Below are positions 55,646 through 64,000 of a DNA stretch of 64,000 nt, in pieces (positions within the stretch are counted from its first letter, which is position 1; each line of letters opens with the position of its first letter). The notes beneath the pieces were generated by a model. That model was not told where the DNA came from and did no database searches. It was given only the letters and a program-made list of their open reading frames with translations. Source of the DNA: Leptothrix cholodnii SP-6 (lineage in GTDB: Bacteria; Pseudomonadota; Gammaproteobacteria; Burkholderiales; Burkholderiaceae_C); contig NC_010524.1 of assembly GCF_000019785.1 (NCBI RefSeq), positions 930,001-994,000 of the forward strand. Direction: 5' to 3'. The position numbers and the translations under genes are program-made.

Positions 55646-56899
55646 ATGTCAGCGCAGTTCTGCAGCTCGCTGGCAGACAACGCGCTCTTCGTCGCTGCCG
55701 TCGAACTGCTTCGCACATCGGGCGCCGGCGAATGGCAGCGTGCCGCGCTGGTGCCGATGTTCGCGCTGTTCTACGTGGTGCTGGCGCCCTTCGTCGGCGC
55801 CTTTGCCGACGCCGTGCCCAAGGGCAAGGTGATGTTCGTCTCGAACACCATCAAGGTGGTCGGCTGCCTGATGATGCTGTTGGGCACCCATCCGCTGGCG
55901 GCCTACGCGATCGTCGGGCTCGGTGCCGCGGCCTATTCGCCGGCCAAGTACGGCATCCTGACCGAGCTGCTGCCGCCCTCGCAGCTGGTCAAGGCCAACG
56001 GCTGGATCGAGGGCCTGACGATCGGCTCGATCATCCTGGGCGTGCTGCTCGGTGGCCAGCTGGTCGGGCCGCACGTCTCGCCGTGGTTGCTGGGGCTGGA
56101 CTTCCCGTTCATCGACACCGGCATCGACACCGCGCCGGAGGCGGCGATCCTGTCGCTCGTCAGCCTGTACATCGCCGCGGCGATCTTCAACCTGTTCATC
56201 CCGCGCACCGACACCGAGCTGCAGGAGCTGCCGACCCACCCGCTGGCGCTGGTGCGAGATTTCTCCGAGTGCAACGCGCGCCTGTGGAACGACAAGCTCG
56301 GCCAGATCTCGCTGGCGACGACCACGCTGTTCTGGGGCGTGTCGGGCAACCTGCGCTACATCGTGCTGGCCTGGGCGGCGGCGGCGCTGAGCTATTCGAC
56401 CACCGAGGCGTCGGCGCTGGTGGGCGTGGTCGCGATCGGCACCGCGGTGGGCGCGGTGGTGGCGTCGGTGGCGATGCGGCTCGACCAGGCCACGCGGGTC
56501 ATCCCGCTGGGCGTCGCGATGGGCGTGCTGGTGGTGTTCATGAACTTCATCGGCAACGTCTGGGTGGCGGTGCCGTTCCTGATCGTGCTCGGCGGGCTGG
56601 GCGGTTTCCTGGTGGTGCCGATGAATGCGCTGCTGCAGCACCGCGGCCACAACCTGATGGGCGCCGGCCGTTCGATCGCGGTGCAGAACTTCAACGAGCA
56701 GGCCTGCATCCTGGCGCTGGGCGCCTTCTACACCGGCCTGACCCGCGTGGGCCTGTCGGCGTTCGGCGCGATCACGATCTTCGGCCTGCTGGTGGCGTCG
56801 ACGATGTGGCTGATCGCGCGCTGGCACGACCGCAACGTGCAGCAGCATGCCGACGAGGTCGAGCGCCTGCTCGGTCTGGCGCGCAGCGACGGCCACTGA
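55646..56899 (+). CDS. lplT: Lysophospholipid transporter LplT (possible N-terminal frameshift)
   Basis: LplT flips lysophospholipids inward for re-acylation. The 417-residue MFS protein shows MSAQFCSSLADNALFVAAVE, AYSPAKYGILTELLPPSQLV and about 12 membrane helices. Family members usually begin MKKGFxTIMxAQF. Here an ATG followed by seven A (55621-55630) is one base too long: with six A the frame would read MKKGFHTIMSAQF in phase. As given, translation must begin at the internal ATG used here, with no clear ribosome-binding site, and lack eight residues. This could be a sequence error, slippage or a real defect. Confidence 0.9.
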   Translation: MSAQFCSSLADNALFVAAVELLRTSGAGEWQRAALVPMFALFYVVLAPFVGAFADAVPKGKVMFVSNTIKVVGCLMMLLGTHPLAAYAIVGLGAAAYSPAKYGILTELLPPSQLVKANGWIEGLTIGSIILGVLLGGQLVGPHVSPWLLGLDFPFIDTGIDTAPEAAILSLVSLYIAAAIFNLFIPRTDTELQELPTHPLALVRDFSECNARLWNDKLGQISLATTTLFWGVSGNLRYIVLAWAAAALSYSTTEASALVGVVAIGTAVGAVVASVAMRLDQATRVIPLGVAMGVLVVFMNFIGNVWVAVPFLIVLGGLGGFLVVPMNALLQHRGHNLMGAGRSIAVQNFNEQACILALGAFYTGLTRVGLSAFGAITIFGLLVASTMWLIARWHDRNVQQHADEVERLLGLARSDGH

Positions 56900-56911
56900 G
56901 CGCGGCCGGGC

Positions 56912-57841
56912 ATGTCGTCGAGTCGCCTTCTGCCGGGCAGCGGCCTGGCCGTGCTGGCGCTGCTGTTCAATGCGCTGACCTGGGGCCTGTCATGGTGGCC
57001 GTTTCGCGAGCTGCAGGCGGCCGGCCTGCATTCGCTGTGGAGCACGGTGCTGATCTACGGCGCCGCCGCGCTGGTGGTCGGCCTGTGGCGGCCGCGGGCC
57101 TGGGGCCAGCTGGCGCGATCGCCGGCGCTGTGGCTGATCATGCTGGCGTCGGGCTGCACCAACCTCGGCTTCAACTGGGGCGTGACGGTGGGCGATGTCG
57201 CCCGGGTCGTGCTGCTGTTCTATCTGACGCCGCTGTGGACGCTGCTGCTGGCGCGCTGGCTGCTCGGTGAACACGCCGATGCGGCCGTCTGGCTGCGGGT
57301 GGCGATGGCGCTGGGCGGCGCGGTGCTGGTGCTGACCTCGTCCCATGCCGCCGAGTCGGCCGACGGCGCGGCACGGGCCGTCTCGATGCCCTTGCTGGCC
57401 GACGTGCTGGCGATCGGCGGCGGCTTCTTCTTCGCGCTCAACAACGTGATGCTGCGCCGCGCCGCCCATCACCCCGACGAGGGGCGGGCGCTGGCGATGT
57501 TCGTCGGCGGCACGCTGGTGTCTCTGCTGGTCGCCACGCTGGGTGCGGCGGACGTCGGCGTCATGGCGCTCAGCCGGATCGACTGGCCGCCGATGCCCGC
57601 GGCGAGCTGGGTGCTGCCGGCGCTCGGCCTGGCGGTGGCTTTCCTGTTCGCCAACCTGGCGCTGCAATACGGCGCCACCCGCCTGCCGGCCAATGTCACC
57701 TCGGTCGTGATGCCCAGCGAGATCCTGTTCGCGGCGGTCTCGGCCGCCTGGTGGGCTGGCGAGGTGATGACGCCGATGCTGCTGGTCGGCGGGGCGCTGA
57801 TCCTGGGCGCCACGCTGCTCGCGGCCTGGCAGCACGCCTGA
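56912..57841 (+). CDS. EamA-family (DMT superfamily) transporter
   Basis: The 309-residue protein has ten predicted transmembrane helices arranged as two EamA repeats (NALTWGLSWWPFRELQAAGL in the first; DVLAIGGGFFFALNNVMLRR in the second; SVVMPSEILFAAVSAAWWAG near the end). Such proteins export metabolites or amino acids. It lies 12 bases after lplT on the same strand. Substrate unknown. Confidence 0.92.
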   Translation: MSSSRLLPGSGLAVLALLFNALTWGLSWWPFRELQAAGLHSLWSTVLIYGAAALVVGLWRPRAWGQLARSPALWLIMLASGCTNLGFNWGVTVGDVARVVLLFYLTPLWTLLLARWLLGEHADAAVWLRVAMALGGAVLVLTSSHAAESADGAARAVSMPLLADVLAIGGGFFFALNNVMLRRAAHHPDEGRALAMFVGGTLVSLLVATLGAADVGVMALSRIDWPPMPAASWVLPALGLAVAFLFANLALQYGATRLPANVTSVVMPSEILFAAVSAAWWAGEVMTPMLLVGGALILGATLLAAWQHA

Positions 57842-57859
57842 CGGGCGGTATCGCCGCCG

Positions 57860-58699
57860 TCAGTGCTGGATCGGCGCGGTCGGCTCGAACACCCGCTCGA
57901 AGGTGCGGTCGTGCTGGGCCAGCACCCGCAGCAACTCGGCCTCGTCGAGCGGCGTGGTCAGGTAGGCGTCGCAGCCTGCAAACGTGGCGCGGATGCGGTC
58001 GATCGCGCCGGCCCGGTGCGCCAGCGCCACGATCACCGGTGCGAGCCCCGTCAGCGTGGGCCGGCGCTTGATGCGCCGGCAGGCCTGGAAGCCGTCGATG
58101 CCGTCCTGGCCGAGGCCGAGGAAGACGAAGCCGTAACACTGCTCGTCGCACATGCGCACCGCCTCGTCGGTGCTGCGCGCCAGCGTCACGCCGTAGCCGT
58201 AGCGGCTCAGCAGGTCGTGCAGCACGCGCCGCTCGGCCGGGCTGGCGCTGACGACCAGCACCTCGTCGAGGCGTGATTCGCCCTCGATCAGCACCGAGTT
58301 GCTGTAGACGCTGCTGTTGTGGAAGTCGCCGACCCGCTGGTGGGCGTCGACATCCTGCTGGCGGGCCCGCCCGCTCGGGCGCGCCGGGCGGCGCTGTGCC
58401 ATCGCGTTGAGCGCGCGCATGACCTGGATGGCGTCGATCGGGCGCGCCAGGTGGGCCGCCGCGCTCATCGGTGCGGCCGCGCCGCCGATGAAGATGGCGT
58501 CGCGCACCCGGCCGGCGCGGCCGACCGCCAGCACCGCCTCGGGCTGGTCGGCGTCGGCCACCACCAGGTCGCTGTCGTGCAGGTTGGGGATGACCTCGTA
58601 ACCCCGGTCGTGGGCGCCGGCCAGTCGGAAGTAGCTCTCGAGCGTGCTGCGCTCGAAGCTCGAGAAACCGACGAAGACCACCCGGTGGGCGGAGTGCAT
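57860..58699 (-). CDS. Protein with two degenerate receiver-like domains
   Basis: The 279-residue protein looks like two response-regulator folds. The first (RVVFVGFSSFERSTLESYFR, LVVADADQPEAVLAVG) has only a partial acidic pocket. The second (EVLVVSASPAERRVLHDLLS, FVFLGLGQDGIDGFQACRRI, AYLTTPLDEAELLRVL) lacks the usual DD pair and has Gly at or next to the phospho-Asp position. Phosphorylation is therefore unlikely; a protein-interaction or sensing role is possible. Monocistronic. Confidence 0.75.
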   Translation of the reverse strand: MHSAHRVVFVGFSSFERSTLESYFRLAGAHDRGYEVIPNLHDSDLVVADADQPEAVLAVGRAGRVRDAIFIGGAAAPMSAAAHLARPIDAIQVMRALNAMAQRRPARPSGRARQQDVDAHQRVGDFHNSSVYSNSVLIEGESRLDEVLVVSASPAERRVLHDLLSRYGYGVTLARSTDEAVRMCDEQCYGFVFLGLGQDGIDGFQACRRIKRRPTLTGLAPVIVALAHRAGAIDRIRATFAGCDAYLTTPLDEAELLRVLAQHDRTFERVFEPTAPIQH

Positions 58700-58959
58700 A
58701 AAGAGCCCCAGAAACGATTGTTACAGACGGAAACCCCGTGGATTCTTTGGGCGGCCCTGCTCGACGTCAAGGTCAACGGTGACCGTGTCGTGTCGAGCAC
58801 CCGCATCCGGGTGGCTTGGGCCTCGATGGCGCCGCGCGGTTGCGCCGTTTATCAGATTGAGATGGGCGCTGCGGCCCTCCTGTGCGCCGCCGATAATCCG
58901 GTCCCCCCAAATGCCCCTGCCGCTGCCGCACAGGCGGTGCGGCGCACCGGAGTCTGTCC

Positions 58960-60156
58960 ATGTTCGAACACGTCGATGCCTATGCCGGCGACCCCATCCT
59001 GACGCTCAACGAGAACTTCCAGAAGGACACTCGCGCGGGCAAGATCAACCTGTCGATCGGCATCTACTTCGACGACGCCGGCCGCCTGCCGGTGATGCAG
59101 GCGGTGCGCGAGGCCGAGACGCAGATGCTGCAGGCGATCGGCCCCAAGCCCTATCTGCCGATGGTGGGCGCGGGCAACTACCGCGAGCAGGTCCAGCACC
59201 TGCTGTTCGGCGCCGACCACGAAGCCGTGCGCAGCGGCCGCATCGCCACCATCCAGACGCTCGGCGGCTCGGGTGGCCTGAAGGTGGGCGGCGACTTCCT
59301 CAAGAAGTATTTCCCGGGCTCGGCGGTCTGGGTCAGCGATCCGACCTGGGACAACCACCGCGCCATGTTCGAGGGCGCCGGCTTCGCGGTGCACACCTAT
59401 CCGTACTACGACCCGGCCACCGGCGGCCTGCGTTTCGACGCCATGCTCGAGACGCTGCGCGGCCTGCCGCGCCACAGCATCGTGCTGCTGCACGCCTGCT
59501 GCCACAACCCGACCGGTGTCGACCTGAGCCCGGCGCAGTGGCGAACGCTGATCCCCCTGCTGGCCGAGCGCGAGCTGCTGCCCTACGTCGACATCGCCTA
59601 CCAGGGCTTCGGTGACGGCGTGGTCGAGGATGCCTTCGCGGTGCGCGCGCTGGCCGACGCCGGCATCGCGTTCTTCGTCGCCAACAGCTTCTCGAAGAGC
59701 TTCTCGCTCTACGGCGAACGCGTCGGCGGGCTCAGCGTGGTCTGCCCGACCGCGGCCGAGGCCGGCCTGGTGCTCGGCCAGCTGCAGACCGCCGTGCGCA
59801 AGAACTACTCCAGCCCGCCCACGCACGGCTCGCAGATCGTCGCGCGCGTGCTCGGCACGCCGGCTCTGCACCAGACCTGGAACGACGAGCTCAGCGCGAT
59901 GCGCCAGCGCATCAAGGCGATGCGCGAGCGCCTGCACGCGGTGCTGAGCGCCAAGCTGCCCGGGCGTGACTTCGGCTATTTCCTGAGCCAGCGCGGCATG
60001 TTCAGCTACACCGGCCTGAGCGCCGAGCAGGTCGACGAACTGCGCGAGGTGCACGCCGTGTACCTGGTGCGCTCGGGGCGCATGTGCGTGGCCGGCCTGA
60101 ACTCGGGCAACGTCGAGGCCACGGCGACGGCGATCGCCGCGGTGCTCGCCCGCTGA
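58960..60156 (+). CDS. tyrB: Aromatic amino-acid aminotransferase
   Basis: The 398-residue class I PLP aminotransferase has LNLSIGIYFDDAGRLPVMQA-type N-terminal family features, VLLHACCHNPTGVDLSPAQW, and the Schiff-base Lys in VANSFSKSFSLYGERVGGLS with the phosphate-binding Arg that follows. It is closest to TyrB/AspC-type enzymes that use aromatic amino acids and aspartate with 2-oxoglutarate. AspC activity is an alternative. The start MFEHVDAYAGDPIL matches the family. Confidence 0.9.
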   Translation: MFEHVDAYAGDPILTLNENFQKDTRAGKINLSIGIYFDDAGRLPVMQAVREAETQMLQAIGPKPYLPMVGAGNYREQVQHLLFGADHEAVRSGRIATIQTLGGSGGLKVGGDFLKKYFPGSAVWVSDPTWDNHRAMFEGAGFAVHTYPYYDPATGGLRFDAMLETLRGLPRHSIVLLHACCHNPTGVDLSPAQWRTLIPLLAERELLPYVDIAYQGFGDGVVEDAFAVRALADAGIAFFVANSFSKSFSLYGERVGGLSVVCPTAAEAGLVLGQLQTAVRKNYSSPPTHGSQIVARVLGTPALHQTWNDELSAMRQRIKAMRERLHAVLSAKLPGRDFGYFLSQRGMFSYTGLSAEQVDELREVHAVYLVRSGRMCVAGLNSGNVEATATAIAAVLAR

Positions 60157-60199
60157 GTCCGCAGCCAGCGCTCGCAAGGCAGACGGCGGGGACGGCCGT

Positions 60200-61171
60200 T
60201 CAGGTGTCGGTGGCCGCCGCCTCCGGGGCGGTGCCGGCACCGAATTCCTGGCTCACGGCCTGATCGATCAGGGCGTGCAGCCAGCGGTGCGACGGCTCGC
60301 GTTCGCGCCGGCGGTGCCACAGCATCTCGACCTGCACCCGGCCCATGTCCATCGGCAGGCGTCGCGTCACCAGTTCGCGCCGGTAGCCGGTGGATTCGAT
60401 GAATGACGCCGGCAGCACCGTCAGCAGGTCCGAGCGTGTCACCACCCGCCCGGCAGTGAAGAACTGGTTGACGGTCAGCACGATGCGCCGCTGGCGGCCG
60501 AGCGCGTTCAGCGCCTCGTCGACAAAACCGTGCGCCCGGCCCGAGAAGCTCACCAGCAGGTGGTGGGCGTCGCAGAAGGTGTCGAGCGTCAGCGGCACCT
60601 TGGCCAGCGGGTGGCCGCGCCGCATCACGCAGACGTATTCGGTGTCGTAGAGCAGCTGGTGGCGCAGCAGTGCCTGGCTGCCCTCGGCCACCAGCGCCGT
60701 CACCGCGGCCGGAAAGTAGCCGATCGCGACATCGGCCTCGCCCTGTTCGATCAGGCGGTGGGGGTCGCGTGTGGTCAGCGGCAGCAGCCGCAGGTTGGCG
60801 AGCGCCCGGGCCTGCTCGATCGCTGCCACCAAGGCCGGCACGATGATCGCCGCGGTGGCGTCGGCCATCGCCAGCCGGAAGGTGGCCGCCTGCTCGCGCG
60901 GCAGGAACTCGCCCGGCGCGAGCGCCTGTTCGAGCAGACCGAGCGCTTCGCGCACCCGCGGCCACAGTGCCTCGCCCTCGGCGGTGGGGCGCATGCCGTG
61001 CGCGGTGCGCACCAGCAGCTCGGCACCGGCGGCCGCGCGCAGGCGACGCAAGGCGTGGCTCACCGCCGGCTGCGTCAGCGCAAGGGTCTGCGCCGCACGG
61101 GTCAGGCTGCCTTCGGTCATGACCGCATCAAACACGCGCAGCAGGTTCAGGTCCAGGGTACGGAAGTTCAC
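60200..61171 (-). CDS. LysR-family transcriptional regulator
   Basis: The 323-residue protein has a NodD/LinR-like LysR winged helix (MNFRTLDLNLLRVFDAVMTE, SLTRAAQTLALTQPAVSHAL) and an effector domain (RLAMADATAAIIVPALVAAI, ADVAIGYFPAAVTALV). It is divergent from a pair of small genes, with a perfect dyad between them. Effector unknown; target genes may be the small pair. Confidence 0.93.
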   Translation of the reverse strand: MNFRTLDLNLLRVFDAVMTEGSLTRAAQTLALTQPAVSHALRRLRAAAGAELLVRTAHGMRPTAEGEALWPRVREALGLLEQALAPGEFLPREQAATFRLAMADATAAIIVPALVAAIEQARALANLRLLPLTTRDPHRLIEQGEADVAIGYFPAAVTALVAEGSQALLRHQLLYDTEYVCVMRRGHPLAKVPLTLDTFCDAHHLLVSFSGRAHGFVDEALNALGRQRRIVLTVNQFFTAGRVVTRSDLLTVLPASFIESTGYRRELVTRRLPMDMGRVQVEMLWHRRREREPSHRWLHALIDQAVSQEFGAGTAPEAAATDT

Positions 61172-61202
61172 GGGGCTCGTCTCATGAACAGGATGAATAG
61201 CA

Positions 61203-61223
61203 CTACTGAGCAGAATTCAGTAG
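61203..61223. promoter_or_regulatory. Inverted repeat CTACTGA-N7-TCAGTAG in the LysR divergent promoter
   Basis: Perfect 7-base arms lie between the LysR start (32 bases away) and the small gene start (70 bases away), matching the usual layout of LysR binding sites. Confidence 0.6.
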
Positions 61224-61257
61224 ACCGACATAGGTGTAAACCCTAAAGTTCGGTCAT

Positions 61258-61274
61258 GGAGAAAACATTTCTCC
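61258..61274 (+). repeat. Inverted repeat GGAGAAA-ACA-TTTCTCC
   Basis: A 7-bp stem with a 3-base loop located 18 bases before the ATG of the small gene at 61293. As RNA it would form a tight hairpin that exposes or hides the region just before the ribosome-binding site. Confidence 0.4.
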
Positions 61275-61292
61275 GCTTTTGGGAAGTGGGAC

Positions 61293-61526
61293 ATGAGCAC
61301 CTTTGTTGCACCGAACCTCGCCGGCCTGCCGGTTCCTGGCGGCCTGCGGTTCCAGGTGGGTCGCGCTTTGCACGCCGTCTGGCGTGGCATGGAGCGCGTC
61401 GGCCAGGCGCGTGCCGCCGCCGAGCTGCAGCGCCTGGCTGACGAGCGTCGCGGCATCGACGCCGAACGTGCGGCCTGGTTTGCCGGGTTGGCCGCCGATT
61501 GCCGCCGCAACGCGAAGCAGGCCTGA
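61293..61526 (+). CDS. Small protein of unknown function (77 residues)
   Basis: A basic, mostly helical protein (LHAVWRGMERVGQARAAAEL, QRLADERRGIDAERAAWFAG). GGGAAGTGGGAC precedes the ATG. The first 20 residues are mildly hydrophobic but not a clear membrane segment. It resembles short DUF1127-like proteins in length and charge, without a firm match. It forms a pair with the next small gene, which has a similar plan. Confidence 0.65.
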   Translation: MSTFVAPNLAGLPVPGGLRFQVGRALHAVWRGMERVGQARAAAELQRLADERRGIDAERAAWFAGLAADCRRNAKQA

Positions 61527-61567
61527 GCGTCAGGCCGCGACCTTCGTTTCGATTTCAGGAGTCCATG

Positions 61568-61822
61568 ATGACCTCGATGACCTTTCAAGCCGCCAGCCCG
61601 TTTTTCATGCGTCCGCCGCGTGGCGCGCGCTGGGCCGCTGCCGCCTTCCTGCGCCTGATCGACGCGTTCGATTTCAGCCGGAAATCCGGCGCAGTCCAGC
61701 GCGACAGCCGTGCGGAAGAGGCCGAGTCGGTGCGGGAGATGGCGCGCAGCATCGAAGCCTCCGATCCGGGTTTTGCTGCCGACCTCTACGCGGCGGCGAA
61801 CCGCCACGAAACCCAGGGCTGA
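61568..61822 (+). CDS. Small protein of unknown function (84 residues)
   Basis: The protein has a hydrophobic/aromatic N-terminus (FQAASPFFMRPPRGARWAAA), a basic middle and an acidic helical C-terminus (EEAESVREMARSIEASDPGF, AADLYAAANRHE). AGGAG lies six bases before the second of two adjacent ATGs, which is used. It follows the 77-residue gene by 41 bases. The C-terminal half of this protein and that of its neighbour both look like soluble helical tails. Confidence 0.65.
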   Translation: MTSMTFQAASPFFMRPPRGARWAAAAFLRLIDAFDFSRKSGAVQRDSRAEEAESVREMARSIEASDPGFAADLYAAANRHETQG

Positions 61823-61824
61823 GT

Positions 61825-63309
61825 TCAGCCGTGCGAGATCGCCACGGTCTTGAGCGTCGAGTAGGTGTAGAGCGCTTCCAGCCCCTGCTCGTGGCCATGA
61901 CCTGACGAGCCGAAGCCGCCCAGCGGCCGTTCGATGCCGGCGCCCGGTCCGCCATCGTTGACATGCACCTGGCCGCACCGCAGGGCCCGCGCCAGCCGAA
62001 GCTGCCGTCCGCCATCGCGGGTCCAGATGCTTGCGCGCTGTCCGCCGAAGGTGCCGTTGCCGATGGCGAGTGCCTGGGCCTCGTCCTCGAAAGGCACCAG
62101 CACCTGCACCGGGCCGTGGATCTCTTCCTGCACCAGCCGGTGATCGGGGTGCACGGGCGAGAGCAGCGAGGGGCAGACGTAGTGCCCGCCGGCCGTGCCA
62201 CGGCCACGCTCGATGCGGCCCTGGGCGACGATGTTGAGGCCGCTCTCCCGGGCGAACGCCAGATAGCCCTCGATCTGGTCGCGCCGGTGCTCCGAGATGA
62301 CCGGCCCGAGGTCGAGATCGGCCAGGGCCGGGCCGACCCGCAGCGCGCGGTAGCGCTGCGCCATGCGGTCGAGCACGTCGACGTAGACCGATTGCTGAAC
62401 CAGCACGCGCGAGGCGGTCCAGCCGCACTGGCCGGCGTTGTGGATGCCCGCGTTGACCAGCGCCGGCACGGCGAGATCGAGGTCGGCATCGGCGAACAGG
62501 AGTTGCGGGCTCTTGCCGTCCAGCATCAGCGACACCGGTTTCGACTGCTGGGCTGCGCTGACCTGAACCTGCCGCCCGACGGTCGGCGAGCCGGCAAACG
62601 ACACGTGCTGCACGCCGGGGTGGGCCACCAACGCCGCGCCCGCTTCGCTGCCCAGACCCGGTACCACGTTCAGCGCGCCAGCCGGCAGACCCGCCTCGTG
62701 CGCGATGTGGGCAAACGCGAGCGCGCTCAGGCAGGCCTGCTCGGCGGGTTTGACGATGCAGGCGTTGCCCATCGCCAGTGCGGCACCCACCGAGCGGCCG
62801 AGCATCGGCAGGCTGTCGCTCGAGGGCAGCAGATGGCCGACCACGCCGATCGGTTCGCGCAAGGTGAAGGTGGTGCAGCCTGGTGCCGAGGCCATCGTCC
62901 GGCCGCTGATCTTGTCGGCCGCGCCGGCGTGGAACTCCAGGCTGCGCGCCAGTGCCAGCGCGTCGGTGCGGGCCTGCGTGAGCGGCTTGCCGGTGTCGAG
63001 TGCCTCGAGGCGGGCCAGTTCGTCGATGCGTTCATGGACCAGCGCGCCGATGCGCTGAAGGCAGCGGCCGCGTTCGGCTGCGCTGGCCTGTGCCCAGGCA
63101 TCGGGCTCGTCGGCCCGCAGCGCGCGCCGTGCGGCCTGGACGGCCGCATCGATGTCGCTGGCGCCGCCGCGTGCGATCCGGCCCAGTTCACTGCCGTCGG
63201 ACGGATTGAACAGGGCCAGGGTCTGCGTGCTGTGCCCCGCTTGCCACTGACCGTCGACGTAGATCAGGCTGGGATCGAATGGCAGTTCTCGCGCCGGTGC
63301 TGGAGCCAC
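61825..63309 (-). CDS. Aldehyde dehydrogenase homologue lacking catalytic residues
   Basis: The 494-residue protein has the full ALDH fold (VDGQWQAGHSTQTLALFNPS, GVVGHLLPSSDSLPMLGRSV, ACIVKPAEQACLSALAFAHI, VSFAGSPTVGRQVQVSA). But the motif that should read ELGGK is MLDGK (about 262-266), removing the catalytic Glu. The motif that should read GQxCxA is GQCGWTA (about 293-299), with Gly296 in place of the nucleophilic Cys. Cys295 is one residue early. NAD binding may persist. A strong AGGAGGAAGTC precedes the GTG start, so the gene is expressed by design. Confidence 0.85.
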   Translation of the reverse strand: MAPAPARELPFDPSLIYVDGQWQAGHSTQTLALFNPSDGSELGRIARGGASDIDAAVQAARRALRADEPDAWAQASAAERGRCLQRIGALVHERIDELARLEALDTGKPLTQARTDALALARSLEFHAGAADKISGRTMASAPGCTTFTLREPIGVVGHLLPSSDSLPMLGRSVGAALAMGNACIVKPAEQACLSALAFAHIAHEAGLPAGALNVVPGLGSEAGAALVAHPGVQHVSFAGSPTVGRQVQVSAAQQSKPVSLMLDGKSPQLLFADADLDLAVPALVNAGIHNAGQCGWTASRVLVQQSVYVDVLDRMAQRYRALRVGPALADLDLGPVISEHRRDQIEGYLAFARESGLNIVAQGRIERGRGTAGGHYVCPSLLSPVHPDHRLVQEEIHGPVQVLVPFEDEAQALAIGNGTFGGQRASIWTRDGGRQLRLARALRCGQVHVNDGGPGAGIERPLGGFGSSGHGHEQGLEALYTYSTLKTVAISHG

Positions 63310-63456
63310 GACTTCCTCCTCATGCTTGCCGCCGCGAGGCCGGGCGCCCTGCTGCCCGACTCGGCGACCGCCGGTTCGCGGCGATCATAGGGCCGGCCTC
63401 GGCGGCAAGTCGGGCGGGCGGCGGCGGGCATGTATCCGATTGCAGCCGGCCCGGGT

Positions 63457-63879
63457 TCAGCGCTTGAGCGAGTCCCGGATCTCGCGCAGCAGCACGATGT
63501 CTTCGGCCGGCGGGGGCGGCTCGGCCGGTGCGGGCGCCGGTGCCGGGGCGCTCTGCAGTCGGTTGATCTGCTTGATCATCATGAAGATGATGAACGCCAG
63601 GATCATGAAATTGATCGCCACGGTGATGAAGCTGCCGTAGGCCAGCACCGCGCCAGCCTTCTTGGCCTCGACCAGCGTGGTGGCGGTCTGGCCGGCCAGC
63701 GGGATGAAGTAGTTGCTGAAGTCCAGCCCGCCGAAGATCTTGCTGACGATCGGCATGATGACGTCGCCGACCAGCGATTCGACGATCTTGCCGAACGCGC
63801 CACCGATGATCACGCCGACGGCCAGGTCGACCACGTTGCCCTTGACGGCAAACGCCTTGAATTCGCTCAACACACTCAT
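63457..63879 (-). CDS. mscL: Large-conductance mechanosensitive channel
   Basis: MscL opens under membrane tension to release solutes during osmotic downshock. The 140-residue protein has the conserved N-terminus [20 protein letters not shown], the pore-lining helix [20 protein letters not shown], a second helix ([20 protein letters not shown]) and a cytoplasmic C-terminal helix ([13 protein letters not shown]) after an Ala/Pro-rich linker. Length is typical. Confidence 0.97.
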   Translation of the reverse strand: MSVLSEFKAFAVKGNVVDLAVGVIIGGAFGKIVESLVGDVIMPIVSKIFGGLDFSNYFIPLAGQTATTLVEAKKAGAVLAYGSFITVAINFMILAFIIFMMIKQINRLQSAPAPAPAPAEPPPPAEDIVLLREIRDSLKR

Positions 63880-64000
63880 GGCTGATCCCTCTTCTTCTGT
63901 GAACCGACACGGTGCCGGCCCTCGCTCGTGAAGTATTCACGTGGGTCGGATCGTGTCAATCCTGGGTGGCGCTGTTGTTTTTGAGCCAGCGCAGGGGGTG

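Overview
The window looks like a high-GC betaproteobacterial chromosome, most likely Burkholderiales of the Leptothrix/Sphaerotilus/Rubrivivax kind. This is inferred from the GC-rich coding, the argF and argG genes with a DUF3579 protein nearby, and the lplT, radA, alr, mscL and LysE-family content. A sharp junction at about 33.78 kb splits it in two. To the left is the right-hand part of an integrative conjugative element (ICE). To the right is ordinary chromosome.

ICE part (1-33,776; left end outside the window). Positions 1-8,878 hold a leftward type IV secretion (mating-pair) operon, read as Cys-rich exported protein, virB1, virB2, virB3, virB4, a second Cys-rich exported protein, virB6, virB5, virB8, virB9, virB10 (cut by the window edge). 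Upstream of it are a LuxR-type regulator and a small co-directional gene. Next comes cargo: an ACT-domain protein, a membrane fatty-acid desaturase coupled to a sodium:solute-symporter-like permease with an ArgP-like LysR regulator, a small membrane protein, an AlpA-type regulator, and a complete IS30-family insertion sequence with 28-bp terminal repeats and a 3-bp target duplication. Positions 16.9-30.0 kb hold a polyol catabolic island: FGGY kinase, Zn-dependent polyol dehydrogenase and class I aldolase leftward; a GntR regulator, an ABC transporter (binding protein, two permeases, ATPase), a dihydroxyacetone-type kinase, an arabinitol/mannitol-type dehydrogenase and an AraC regulator rightward. 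GTAC-based palindromes (TGTACGTACA) lie before each of the three transcription units and are probably the GntR operators. The element ends with a truncated second GntR gene, a Fic protein with a repeated operator, and a large tyrosine integrase next to a 45-bp 3' fragment of a tRNA-Arg(ACG) gene (the attachment site).

Chromosomal part (33,777-64,000). It opens with the terminator that probably belongs to the tRNA-Arg locus and a stress/redox cluster: hydrolase, phosphoribosyltransferase, NarL-type two-component pair, and an Fnr-like regulator beside a perfect Fnr box. Arginine synthesis follows (argD-argF, then argG on the other strand), interleaved with a lipoprotein, a MipA-type outer-membrane protein, a metallophosphoesterase and an unusual protein kinase fused to a universal-stress domain. 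After that come ppnP, a periplasmic sensor-like protein coupled to a hybrid histidine kinase, radA, a LysE exporter, arfB, alr, lplT (with a suspicious A7 tract at its start), an EamA exporter, a degenerate double-receiver protein, an aromatic aminotransferase, a LysR regulator, two small unknown proteins, an aldehyde-dehydrogenase homologue lacking both catalytic residues, and mscL.

The most unusual items are the polyol cargo island with its possible aldolase plus DHA-kinase route and GTAC operator ladder, the kinase-Usp fusion beside a phosphoesterase, the degenerate aldehyde dehydrogenase, and the homopolymer-disrupted lplT start.
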